NCBI RefSeq assembly: GCF_902499115.1
Contig: NZ_CABVPN010000016.1
Coordinates: 62,001 to 126,000 of the forward strand
Length of the DNA: 64,000 nt
DNA from: Burkholderia diffusa
GTDB lineage: Bacteria > Pseudomonadota > Gammaproteobacteria > Burkholderiales > Burkholderiaceae
Direction: 5' to 3'
Shown: piece after piece, positions 38,301 through 46,238 of the stretch
How the letters are laid out: every line of letters begins with the position of its first letter
How positions within the stretch are numbered: the stretch's first letter is position 1
Translations under genes and position numbers: made by a program
Notes under the pieces: model-generated
Told to the model about the DNA's origin: nothing
Seen by the model: the letters and a program-made list of their open reading frames with translations, nothing else
Databases searched by the model: none

Positions 38301-40205
38301 GGTAGCGCGCCGGCCTCCTTCGCCACGACCACCGCCGCGACGGCATCGGCCGCGTCCCCGACTTACGCGACGGCGCCTGTGTCGGCAATGCCAACCTTCT
38401 CCGCACCGGGCGAATCCATCGACACGGCGACACCGGCGCACGCCATCGCGTCCGCTCCGGCGCCGCAGGCCCAGTCGTTCACCACCCCGCTGGCTCCCGC
38501 GGCTGCATCGGCGAGCTGGTCCATGCCCGGCGCCGGCGCGACGCCTGCGGCAACCGGCACCGCCATCCCGGCCGTCACGACCGCACCGCCTCCGGACGCA
38601 ACGCTTTCCGGGACCACCGTGCCGCCGGCTCCGGCGGAATCGAGCGTCCCGGCCCCGGACGCATCGGCCGCACCCGCGCGCCAGCCGCGCCCGAACGCGT
38701 TCGAATTCCACGCACCCGCATCGTTCAACGTCGAACTGCCGACGCTCGACCTGCTTGAGCCTGCCTCCGACGACGTCGAAACGATCACCGAGGAACACCT
38801 CGCGCAGACCGCCCAGGTCATCGAGCAACGCCTGCAGGAGTTCAAGGTGCCGGTGACCGTGGTCGGCGCATCGGCGGGCCCGGTGATCACGCGCTTCGAG
38901 ATCGAACCCGCACTCGGCGTGCGCGGCAGCCAGATCGTCGGCCTGATGAAGGACCTGTCGCGCGGCCTCGGCCTCACGTCGATCCGCGTCGTCGAGACGA
39001 TTCCCGGCAAGACCTGCATGGGCCTTGAGCTGCCGAACGCGAAACGCCAGATGATCCGCCTGTCGGAAATCCTCGAATCGCGCCAGTACCAGCATTCGGC
39101 ATCGCAGTTGACGATCGCGATGGGCAAGGACATCACCGGCCACCCGGTCGTCACCGATCTCGCGAAGGCGCCGCACATGCTGGTCGCCGGCACGACGGGT
39201 TCGGGCAAGTCGGTCGCGATCAACGCGATGATCCTGTCGCTGCTGTACAAGGCGACGCCCGAGGACGTGCGGCTCATCATGATCGACCCGAAGATGCTCG
39301 AACTGTCGGTCTACGAAGGCATCCCGCACCTGCTGGCGCCGGTCGTCACCGACATGAAGCTCGCGGCGAACGCGCTGAACTGGTGCGTCGGTGAAATGGA
39401 GAAGCGCTACCGACTGATGTCGGCCGTCGGCGTGCGCAACCTCGCGGGCTTCAACCAGAAGATCCGCGACGCGGAGGCGAAGGAAAAGAAGATCGGCAAC
39501 CCGTTCTCGCTGACGCCCGAGGATCCCGAGCCGCTGTCGAAGCTGCCGCTGATCGTCGTCGTGATCGACGAGCTGGCCGACCTGATGATGGTCGCCGGCA
39601 AGAAGATCGAGGAGTTGATCGCCCGCCTCGCGCAGAAGGCGCGCGCGGCCGGCATCCACCTGATCCTCGCGACCCAGCGCCCGTCCGTCGACGTGATCAC
39701 CGGCCTCATCAAGGCGAACATCCCGACCCGCGTCGCGTTCCAGGTGTCGTCGAAGATCGACTCGCGCACGATCCTCGACCAGATGGGCGCCGAATCGCTG
39801 CTCGGCCAGGGCGACATGCTGTTCCTGCCGCCAGGCACGGGCTACCCGCAGCGCGTGCACGGCGCGTTCGTCGCAGACGAGGAAGTGCACCGGGTCGTCG
39901 AATACCTGAAGCAGTTCGGCGAGCCGCAGTACGAGGAAGGGATTCTCGACGGCCCGGCGGCCGACGGCGCGACGCAGGACCTGTTCGGCGACGCGCCGGA
40001 TGCGGAAGCCGATCCGCTGTACGACGAAGCGGTCGCGTTCGTCGTGCGCACGCGGCGCGCGTCGATCTCGTCGGTGCAGCGCCAGTTGCGCATCGGCTAC
40101 AACCGCGCCGCGCGACTCGTCGAGCAGATGGAAGCGGCCGGACTCGTGTCACCGATGGGCATCAACGGCAGCCGCGAGGTGCTCGTGCCAGCCGCGGCCG
40201 ACTGA
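35325..40205 (+). CDS. ftsK: FtsK-type DNA translocase with giant Ala/Pro/Ser/Thr linker
   Basis: A 1626-residue septal DNA pump that clears chromosome dimers and activates XerCD. Residues 1-115 hold three hydrophobic helices. About 970 residues (near 150-1120) are low-complexity Ala, Pro, Ser, Thr, much longer than the linker of E. coli FtsK. The motor is intact: FtsK-alpha around 1150-1250, Walker A GTTGSGKS at 1289-1296, Walker B VVVIDELADLM, then the gamma winged helix SISSVQRQLRIGYNRAARLV at the end. The upstream frame stops 78 bases ahead and offers no other start. The ribosome site is weak. A terminator shared with the lactonase gene follows. Confidence 0.9.
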   Translation: MHTVVFGWFGISAVWFLLLIWRLVQAMLPGGGGLAGRGSIRLWLGFAAVFIASCALTSPLSGPDTNALGHAFSNGFAHVLGPIGTPVAMVVLFFAGLPWLTGIGWRQFAAWVDTSFGVKLARDVDDDVRGVADLPRSALHRDDDIVQPTTAHTVNSMAPRQNGRYSRPTLWKPDPQARPKPRGNAAPRPLTEPVAPSGWLKPTSAHRVPPPPAPGTTNAMPPPTTGSTASLARAAANAQVPRPNPAPLPAGFEPVRPQPTTARPTAAASKQPAAPRTVVTPRPAAATPPRTPARPVAGAGAAGPSPDATRRRPAAPVPARAPLYAWVQQPAEPITPAPSVHDTLRSIEASTAQWATLDDVRTPDAAPATAAATTLAGAVAAAGSVTASASASASASTAIPAGIVAGAHQAAPRDAGLSREAAPAYDDAPIVLGAFMPAEPSVRMPVVDVGTSIPAFGETARHAAPDTGVETNAPTRQADADAPAAPALDSPIEFAPWEDIVSAPVSGLGASHENLTAAPLSGTDESAATSESVNTHPAAATSTASDMGRTADAKDAATAAGTVGQIQSQSTPPADTAVSVDTKQDTQAARDVVKPAQQVAPTAALPASSIAATPTWPLADAMPVAAATPAASDTSNAASAGGVTGTAWHAAAKHAGETAPSPAGTQHAMPPAPAASTSAIAEPASASWSKPLSAESPSPAQTISSTAASSRVGTAPALANTSNSTPAAATPSLSGMTSTASWSPSQPPASAAPVASAEPSAPAGATGIAYGSSGHVPAAAASALGTTGAASATVTPAAAPTTPAHTPSTGAAALPTAQPPAPAATSAPTAATGAHSVTVTQPSAAVPGMAAASALTPAMNASGPAMSQPSATAPIVAAATAPASTGMSFSATGLQPAQSTQVSPAIASTAPSGSASTATSTASATPSAAPTSRTPDAWSTGTQAVPAGAAHSAPGIAPSPSVVPAPSSGALAQTSTIGAAAPAAFGGVPAASGSAPASFATTTAATASAASPTYATAPVSAMPTFSAPGESIDTATPAHAIASAPAPQAQSFTTPLAPAAASASWSMPGAGATPAATGTAIPAVTTAPPPDATLSGTTVPPAPAESSVPAPDASAAPARQPRPNAFEFHAPASFNVELPTLDLLEPASDDVETITEEHLAQTAQVIEQRLQEFKVPVTVVGASAGPVITRFEIEPALGVRGSQIVGLMKDLSRGLGLTSIRVVETIPGKTCMGLELPNAKRQMIRLSEILESRQYQHSASQLTIAMGKDITGHPVVTDLAKAPHMLVAGTTGSGKSVAINAMILSLLYKATPEDVRLIMIDPKMLELSVYEGIPHLLAPVVTDMKLAANALNWCVGEMEKRYRLMSAVGVRNLAGFNQKIRDAEAKEKKIGNPFSLTPEDPEPLSKLPLIVVVIDELADLMMVAGKKIEELIARLAQKARAAGIHLILATQRPSVDVITGLIKANIPTRVAFQVSSKIDSRTILDQMGAESLLGQGDMLFLPPGTGYPQRVHGAFVADEEVHRVVEYLKQFGEPQYEEGILDGPAADGATQDLFGDAPDAEADPLYDEAVAFVVRTRRASISSVQRQLRIGYNRAARLVEQMEAAGLVSPMGINGSREVLVPAAAD
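36483..36512 (+). repeat. Five tandem GC(G/A)TCG hexamers inside ftsK linker
   Basis: Five in-frame copies of a 6-bp unit encode alternating Ala-Ser. Changes by one unit would alter the protein by two residues without a frameshift. Confidence 0.85.
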
Positions 40206-40270
40206 GCACGGCGGCCGCGCGGCCGACAACGACCGATACGGGCACCCCGCGCAAGCGGCCGCCCGAACGA

Positions 40271-40299
40271 AAAAGGGCGCTGCCGAGGCAGCGCCCTTT
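40271..40299. terminator. Bidirectional terminator of ftsK and lactonase gene
   Basis: AAAGGGCGCTGCC and GGCAGCGCCCTTT form a perfect stem with a GAG loop between convergent genes. A/T tracts flank both sides, so it can act on either strand. Confidence 0.85.
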
Positions 40300-40305
40300 C
40301 TGCAT

Positions 40306-41553
40306 TTATTGCGCCACCGGCACCAGCTTGAAGTCGACCGGGCTGCCGACCGCCACCTTCTGCGGATTCGGGCCGAGCTGCCCCGTTTCGACGTCGCGAC
40401 TGAATACGTAGAACGTGTCGCTGTCCTGGTTGCCGACGATCAGCCACTTGCCGGTCGGATCGATCAGGAATTCGCGCGGCGTCTTGCCGAGGCTCGACTG
40501 GCGGCCGACGGTCTTCAACCGGCCGTCGGCCTTGTTCACCGCGTAGATCACGATGTCGTTCACGTCGCCCCGGTTGCTCGCGTACAGGAAGCGGCCGTCC
40601 GGCGACAGATGGATCGCACCGCCGCCGACCTTGCCCTTGAAGCCCGGCACCGTCATCGGCAGCGTCTCGACCGGCGTCAGCTTGCCGTCGTGGTAGCCGA
40701 ACACCTCGACCGCTGCGTTGAGCTCGCTCGTCACGTACGCGAACCGGCCGTCGTCACTGAACACCATGTGACGCGGGCCCGAGCCGGCCTTCACCGGCGT
40801 GTAGCGCGTGTCGGTCGGGCTGATCAGCCCGCGGCTGCCGTCCACCGTGTAGCGGTAGCCGTAGATCTTGTCCGCGCCGAGATCCTGCACGAACAGGTAA
40901 CGGCCGTCGGGCGAGAACACCGTCGAGTGCACGTGCGCGCCGTCCTGGCGCCCCTTCACGGGCCCCGTGCCTTCATGATGCACCGTCAGCACGGCCGGGC
41001 CGACCGCACCGCCGTCGCGGACCGGGAACACGGCGAAACTGCCGCCCGGATCGGCCGCGACCGAGTAGTTGGCCGTGACGAGGTACTTGCCGTCCGGTGA
41101 CAGCGCGAGATAGCAGGGATCGTTCCCTTCCGACGACACGCGGTCGACGAACGTGAGGGCGCCTGTCTTCGGATCGAAGCTGAACGCGCTGATGCCGCCG
41201 CGCTGCGTGGCCGGCCCGTTGTCGCCGGGCAGTTCATTGACCGCGTAGACGGTGCGACCGTCGCGGCTAGGCAACAGGTACGACGGGTTCACGGTCTTCG
41301 CCGACGACACGGGCGCGACGCTGCCCGTTTTCGTATCGAAGCGGTATACGTAGATCCCGTCGCTGCCGTGCCCCGTATAGGTGCCCACCAGCAGGTTGTA
41401 GACGCCGTCGGCCGGCGCCGGCGATTGTTGAGCGAATGCCTGGGTTGCGGACAAGGACAGCACGATCGCGAAACCTTTCATCCAGTGAGCGAGCCTAAGC
41501 GGGAACCCTCGTGTCGAAGCGCGTGCGTCACGCTCGCGTAAACGGCTGGGCAT
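40306..41553 (-). CDS. Lactonase-family beta-propeller, periplasmic
   Basis: A 415-residue protein of the 6-phosphogluconolactonase-like (YbhE) seven-bladed propeller family. The repeats SPDGKYL, SPDGRYLF, SDDGRFAY and SPDGRFLY recur at about 50-residue steps. An N-terminal export signal follows (MKGFAIVLSLSATQAFAQQS), unlike cytoplasmic YbhE, so it probably acts in the periplasm on a lactone of unknown identity. The start at MPSRLRER is fixed by AGGAGG six bases upstream. The gene is divergent from the GH15 gene; shared -10 TATACT at 41635 faces it. Confidence 0.85.
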   Translation of the reverse strand: MPSRLRERDARASTRGFPLRLAHWMKGFAIVLSLSATQAFAQQSPAPADGVYNLLVGTYTGHGSDGIYVYRFDTKTGSVAPVSSAKTVNPSYLLPSRDGRTVYAVNELPGDNGPATQRGGISAFSFDPKTGALTFVDRVSSEGNDPCYLALSPDGKYLVTANYSVAADPGGSFAVFPVRDGGAVGPAVLTVHHEGTGPVKGRQDGAHVHSTVFSPDGRYLFVQDLGADKIYGYRYTVDGSRGLISPTDTRYTPVKAGSGPRHMVFSDDGRFAYVTSELNAAVEVFGYHDGKLTPVETLPMTVPGFKGKVGGGAIHLSPDGRFLYASNRGDVNDIVIYAVNKADGRLKTVGRQSSLGKTPREFLIDPTGKWLIVGNQDSDTFYVFSRDVETGQLGPNPQKVAVGSPVDFKLVPVAQ

Positions 41554-41634
41554 TGAATCCTCCTTGCATCGAGTCGCTTCAAGTGTTGAGATAGGACGAA
41601 ACGCCGGCCGTTCATGCGCTCCGCCGCCGAGCCG

Positions 41635-41640
41635 AGTATA
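41635..41640 (-). promoter_or_regulatory. Candidate -10 of lactonase gene
   Basis: TATACT on the minus strand, 82 bases before the start codon in the divergent gap with the GH15 gene. -35 uncertain. Confidence 0.35.
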
Positions 41641-41718
41641 CGGGGCGCGACGCCGGCAGGTGAAGCCCGGGCGCCGCAGCCTGCATAGTGAACTCGAATA
41701 CTCAAGGACCGCTTGCCC

Positions 41719-43548
41719 ATGCCCGCCCTGATCGAAGACTACGCCCTCGTCGGCGACGGCCACACCGCCGCGCTGATCTCGAAAGACGGCTCCGTCGACT
41801 GGCTGTGCTGGCCCCGCTTCGATTCGGGCGCCTGTTTCGCGGCGCTGGTCGGCACGCCCGAGCACGGCCGCTGGCTGCTCGCGCCGGCCGCCGACGCCGC
41901 GATCACGCACACGACGCGCCGCTATCGCGGCGATACGCTGATCCTCGAAACCGACTACGAAAGCGCCGACGGCGCCGTCACCGTGATCGACTTCATGCCG
42001 CCCGGCAACGGCTGGTCCGAACTGGTGCGGATCGTCGTCGGCCGCCACGGCACGATGAAGATGCGCATGGAACTGGTGTTGCGCTTCGACTACGGTTTCT
42101 CCGTCCCGTGGGTCACGCAGCTGACGCGCGAGGACGGCATGAAGGCGATCGCCGGCCCCGATACCGTCGTGCTGCGCACGCCCGTGCCGCTCACGGGCAA
42201 GAACCTCCATACGCTCGCGGAATTCACGGTGAGCGCCGACGAACGCGTGCCGTTTTCGCTCAGCTACGCGGCGTCGCACCTGCGGTTGCCGCCCGCGCGC
42301 GATCCGCTGTCGATGCTCGCCCGCACCGAGAACTACTGGCTCGAATGGTCGGGCCGCTGCCAGGTGCAGGGTCGCTACGCGGCCGCCGTGCGCCGCTCGC
42401 TGATCACGCTGAAGGCACTCGCGTACGAGCCGACCGGCGGGATCGTCGCGGCGCCCACCACGTCGCTGCCGGAGAAGATCGGCGGCAACCGCAACTGGGA
42501 CTACCGCTACTGCTGGCTGCGCGACGCGACGATCACGCTGCTCGCGCTGATGCGCGGCGGCTACTACGACGAGGCGCGCGCCTGGCGCACATGGCTCGGC
42601 CGCGTGATGGCCGGCTCGCCCGAACAAATCCAGATCATGTACGGGATCGCGGGTGAGCGCCGGCTGCCGGAAATCGAGCTCGACTGGCTGCCCGGCTACC
42701 AGGACTCGAAACCGGTGCGCGTCGGCAACGGCGCGGCGAACCAGCTCCAGCTCGACGTGTTCGGCGAAGTGATGGCCGCGCTGCACCTCGCGCGCGTGGG
42801 CGGCCTGCAGGCCGACGACACGGTGTGGTCCGTCCAGTGTTCGCTGCTCGATCATCTCGAGAAGATCTGGCAGGAGCCCGACGAGGGCATCTGGGAAACG
42901 CGCGGCGGCCGCCGCCATTTCACGTTCTCGAAGGTGATGGCGTGGGTCGCGTTCGACCGCGCGATCAAGTCGGCGGAGATGTTCCGGCTGCCCGCGTCGC
43001 TCGACCGCTGGCGCGCGCTGCGCGACCGGATCCACGCCGACGTCTGCGACAACGCATGGCACGAAGGCAAACGGGCGTTTACGCAGAGCTATGGCAGCGA
43101 CGAGCTCGACGCGAGCGTGCTGCTGATGCCGCTGCTCGGCTTCCTGCCGCCGGAGGACCCGCGCATCGTCGGCACGGTCGACGCGATCGAGCGGGAATTG
43201 CTGCACGACGGCCTCGTGATGCGCTACCGAACGACGGAGTACGACGACGGCCTGCCGCCCGGCGAAGGCACGTTTCTCGCTTGCAGTTTCTGGCTGGTCG
43301 ACAACTACGCGCTGCTCGGCCGGATCGACGACGCGCACCGGCTCTTCAGCCGGCTGCTCGCGCTGTCCAACGACCTCGGGCTGCTCGCCGAGGAATACGA
43401 CCCGGTCGAGGGCCGGCTCGTCGGCAACTTCCCGCAGGCGTTCTCGCACGTTGCGCTGGTGCACACCGCGATGAACCTGATGCACCACGAGGACGCCATG
43501 GCGCGCGCGGCCGGCCAGCCCGCGCCGGCCGTGGCGACGGGGCGCTGA
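41719..43548 (+). CDS. Glycoside hydrolase family 15 (trehalase/glucoamylase-like)
   Basis: A 609-residue cytoplasmic enzyme with an N-terminal beta-sandwich domain (about 1-270) and a C-terminal alpha-toroid. Conserved GH15 stretches are GGNRNWDYRYCWLRDATITL, EPDEGIWETRGGRRHFTFSK with the probable acid glutamate, and EGTFLACSFWLVDNYALLG with the probable base. No signal peptide. The family cleaves alpha-glucosides including trehalose; the exact substrate is not decided by sequence. AAGGA stands 10 bases ahead of the ATG; TTG six bases upstream is too close. Divergent neighbour is the lactonase gene. Confidence 0.9.
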   Translation: MPALIEDYALVGDGHTAALISKDGSVDWLCWPRFDSGACFAALVGTPEHGRWLLAPAADAAITHTTRRYRGDTLILETDYESADGAVTVIDFMPPGNGWSELVRIVVGRHGTMKMRMELVLRFDYGFSVPWVTQLTREDGMKAIAGPDTVVLRTPVPLTGKNLHTLAEFTVSADERVPFSLSYAASHLRLPPARDPLSMLARTENYWLEWSGRCQVQGRYAAAVRRSLITLKALAYEPTGGIVAAPTTSLPEKIGGNRNWDYRYCWLRDATITLLALMRGGYYDEARAWRTWLGRVMAGSPEQIQIMYGIAGERRLPEIELDWLPGYQDSKPVRVGNGAANQLQLDVFGEVMAALHLARVGGLQADDTVWSVQCSLLDHLEKIWQEPDEGIWETRGGRRHFTFSKVMAWVAFDRAIKSAEMFRLPASLDRWRALRDRIHADVCDNAWHEGKRAFTQSYGSDELDASVLLMPLLGFLPPEDPRIVGTVDAIERELLHDGLVMRYRTTEYDDGLPPGEGTFLACSFWLVDNYALLGRIDDAHRLFSRLLALSNDLGLLAEEYDPVEGRLVGNFPQAFSHVALVHTAMNLMHHEDAMARAAGQPAPAVATGR

Positions 43549-43616
43549 CCGGGGGCGGAACGGCTTCTTCAGAGATCGTCAATTCGCAACAGTTTGATGA
43601 AAAATCGGGGAAATGT

Positions 43617-43649
43617 TGCATTGCACCACCCATCGTTGTCCGATATGAT
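43617..43649 (+). promoter_or_regulatory. Candidate promoter and operator of phaZ
   Basis: TTGCAC (43621-43626), a 17-base spacer and TATGAT (43644-43649) form a sigma70-like promoter. TGCATTGCA (43617-43625) overlaps the -35 and is a symmetrical TGCA-N-TGCA, a type of site that a PHB-responsive repressor such as PhaR could bind. Operator identity is a guess. Confidence 0.4.
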
Positions 43650-43759
43650 CGATTCGATTGTCCGGCCGCACTGCAACATGGCCGGTCGCCGACCCACACG
43701 GCACGCCGCGACGCCCCACGCCGCCCTTGCGCACCGTCCCCCACGCGGGAGTAGTCTGC

Positions 43760-45256
43760 ATGCTTTACCAACTGCACGAATTCCAGCGGGCGATGTTGAG
43801 CCCGCTCACGGCCTGGGCCCAGGCCGCATCCAAGTCGTTCGCCAATCCGTCCAGCCCGTTCTCGCTGATGCCCGGCGCGACGCGGATGGCCGCCGCGTAC
43901 GAGCTCATGTACCGGCTCGGCAAGGATTACGAGAAGCCCGAATTCAACATTCATCAGATCGTCAAGGACGGCCACAACATCCCGATCGTTGAGCAGACGA
44001 TCGTCGAGAAGCCGTTCTGCCGGCTGCTGCGCTTCAAACGCTATTCGGACGACGCCGATGCCGTCACGCAGTTGAAGGACGAGCCGGTCGTGCTGGTCTG
44101 CGCGCCGCTGTCGGGCCACCACTCGACGCTGCTGCGCGACACCGTGCGCACGCTGCTGCAGGATCACAAGGTGTACATCACCGACTGGATCGACGCGCGG
44201 ATGGTGCCGGTCGAGGTCGGCCCGTTCCACCTGCACGACTACATCGCGTACATCCAGGAATTCATCCGCCACATCGGCGCGCGCAACCTGCACGTGATTT
44301 CCGTGTGCCAGCCGACCGTGCCGGTGCTCGCGGCAATCTCGCTGATGGCGAGCCGCGGCGAGGACACGCCGCTCACGATGACGATGATGGGCGGCCCGAT
44401 CGACGCGCGCCGCAGCCCGACGTCGGTCAATTCGCTCGCGACGCAGCACTCGACCGCGTGGTTCGAGAACAACGTGATCCACACGGTGCCCGCGAACTAT
44501 CCGGGCGAAGGCCGCCAGGTGTACCCGGGCTTCCTGCAGCACACGGGCTTCGTCGCGATGAATCCGGAACGTCACGCGCAGTCGCACTGGGACTTCTACC
44601 AGAGCCTGCTGCGCGGCGACGAGGATGACGCCGAGGCACACCGCCGCTTCTACGACGAGTACAACGCGGTGCTCGACATGGCGGCCGAGTATTACCTCGA
44701 GACGATCCGCGTCGTGTTCCAGGAATTCCGGCTCGCGGAAGGCACGTGGGATGTCGAAGGCGAGCGCGTGCGTCCGCAGGACATCAAGCACACCGCGCTG
44801 ATGACGATCGAGGGCGAACTCGACGACATCTCGGGCAGCGGCCAGACGCACGTCGCGCACGAGCTGTGCACGGGCATCCCGCAGGACGATCGCCGCAGCC
44901 TGACCGCCGAGAAGTGCGGTCACTACGGGATCTTCTCGGGCCGCCGCTGGCGCACGATCATTTACCCGCAGCTGCGCGATTTCATCCGCGAGCATGCGCC
45001 GGAACCGAAGAACGGCGCGGCCAAGGTGCCCGCCGAAGCACCGGCAGCGACGACCCTCACCGCCGTGCCGGCCGGCAAGCCGCAACCCGAGGTGACGGTG
45101 CGCGCGACCGCCCCGAAGCGCGCGCGCGCGAAGGCGCCGGCCGTCACGGTTGCGCCCGCCAAGACGGCAACCGCGAAGGCCGCACCGGCCGCACCGGCCG
45201 CGAAACGCGCGGGCGGCACACGCGCCAAAACCGTTCGCGCGCGCAAGGCCGCCTGA
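43760..45256 (+). CDS. phaZ: Intracellular PHB depolymerase PhaZ with histone-like tail
   Basis: A 498-residue enzyme that mobilises polyhydroxybutyrate granules. It has no signal peptide. The catalytic set of Ralstonia PhaZ is at identical numbers: Cys183 in SVCQPT, Asp355 in EGELDD and His388 in CGHYG. Unlike the usual about 420-residue enzyme it adds about 85 residues rich in Ala, Pro, Lys and Arg, ending AAKRAGGTRAKTVRARKAA, similar in composition to the histone-H1-like tails of PhaM/AlgP. A promoter with possible repressor site lies just upstream. A strong terminator follows. Confidence 0.93.
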   Translation: MLYQLHEFQRAMLSPLTAWAQAASKSFANPSSPFSLMPGATRMAAAYELMYRLGKDYEKPEFNIHQIVKDGHNIPIVEQTIVEKPFCRLLRFKRYSDDADAVTQLKDEPVVLVCAPLSGHHSTLLRDTVRTLLQDHKVYITDWIDARMVPVEVGPFHLHDYIAYIQEFIRHIGARNLHVISVCQPTVPVLAAISLMASRGEDTPLTMTMMGGPIDARRSPTSVNSLATQHSTAWFENNVIHTVPANYPGEGRQVYPGFLQHTGFVAMNPERHAQSHWDFYQSLLRGDEDDAEAHRRFYDEYNAVLDMAAEYYLETIRVVFQEFRLAEGTWDVEGERVRPQDIKHTALMTIEGELDDISGSGQTHVAHELCTGIPQDDRRSLTAEKCGHYGIFSGRRWRTIIYPQLRDFIREHAPEPKNGAAKVPAEAPAATTLTAVPAGKPQPEVTVRATAPKRARAKAPAVTVAPAKTATAKAAPAAPAAKRAGGTRAKTVRARKAA

Positions 45257-45274
45257 CGCGCCGCGTTCCGACGC

Positions 45275-45313
45275 AAAAACGCCGCCGTTGCTTGCGCACG
45301 GCGGCGTTTTTTT
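45275..45313 (+). terminator. Terminator of phaZ
   Basis: AAAAACGCCGCCG and CGGCGGCG arms with a TTGCTTGCGCA loop, ending in a run of seven T. It ends 41 bases before the convergent TetR gene. Confidence 0.85.
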
Positions 45314-45353
45314 ATCCGGCGGCCAACGGTGAGCCGCTCATCGGCGCGCGGGC

Positions 45354-45986
45354 TCAGCGTCGCAACAGGTACGCGAGCAGCACCTCGGTGTTCATCCTGA
45401 CCATCTCCGCGCGCTCGTCGGCTTCGCTGAAGTCGCGGCCGAGTGTCGCGGCCAGCGTGAAACGGTTCGACACGATGTAGTAGCCGAGCCCCGACAGCGT
45501 CACGTAGAAGCGCAGCGGATCGACGTCGCTGCGGAACAGCCCAGCCTTCTGGCCGCGCATCAGCACGTTGCCGAGCTTCGCGACGATCGGCGACATCATC
45601 TCGCGGATTCGCGTCGACTTGTGCAGGTAGCGCGCTTCGTGCAGGTTCTCATTGTTGATGAGCCGCAGCAGCTCCGGATGATCGCGGTAGTAATCCCACA
45701 CGAAATGCGCGAGCCTTGTCACGGCCTCGACGGGCGCGACGCCGTCGAGATCGAGCACGCGCTCGGCCTCGGTCAGCGCGGAGAACGCGTGTTCGAGCAC
45801 GGCCGTAAACAACTGCTCCTTGCTGCCGAAATAGTAATAGAGCATGCGCTCGTTGGTTTCGGCCCGGCGCGCGATCTGGTCGACGCGCGCGCCGAACAGC
45901 CCTCCACTCGCGAACTCTTCGGCTGCCGCCATCAGGATGCGGCGGCGGGTACCTTCAGGATCTCTTTTGATTTTTGGCTGATTCAT
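45354..45986 (-). CDS. TetR/AcrR-family transcriptional regulator
   Basis: A 210-residue repressor-type regulator. The N-terminal helix-turn-helix spans residues about 13-60, with GTRRRILMAAAEEFASGGLF and TNERMLYYYFGSKEQLF. The C-terminal domain resembles TetR_C families that sense small molecules (SVPxx not assigned). It lies divergent from rsxB and convergent with phaZ; neither pairing proves a target. No operator palindrome was seen in its upstream region. Confidence 0.9.
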   Translation of the reverse strand: MNQPKIKRDPEGTRRRILMAAAEEFASGGLFGARVDQIARRAETNERMLYYYFGSKEQLFTAVLEHAFSALTEAERVLDLDGVAPVEAVTRLAHFVWDYYRDHPELLRLINNENLHEARYLHKSTRIREMMSPIVAKLGNVLMRGQKAGLFRSDVDPLRFYVTLSGLGYYIVSNRFTLAATLGRDFSEADERAEMVRMNTEVLLAYLLRR

Positions 45987-46238
45987 GGTGGCGTTTTGCT
46001 ATGTGAGCCGCGTGATCCGGACCGGCACCCCCACCGCCTCGGCGCCGGCTGCCCTGGAACGAGCGCACCGCGTGCGGCCGCCCTCCTGCTGAGCCCCTGC
46101 AAAAAAGCGGTTCGATTATGCGCACAGACAGCGTCCAGCGCAATGCGGGAAATCGGCGATAATCGAGGTTTGGCAAACCTTTCCGGCCGCGCCAGACGCG
46201 GCCGAGAGCCATTCGGCGCTGCTGCGCCCGTTGTCACC

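Noticed and set aside
35800..38690. Low-complexity region suspected as a mobile element or repeat array.
   Set aside because: It keeps one open frame in ftsK and has no terminal repeats or transposase; it is coding linker.
41554..43488. A 645-codon extension of the lactonase gene on the minus strand.
   Set aside because: It is antisense to the GH15 gene; AGGAGG fixes the lactonase start at 41553.
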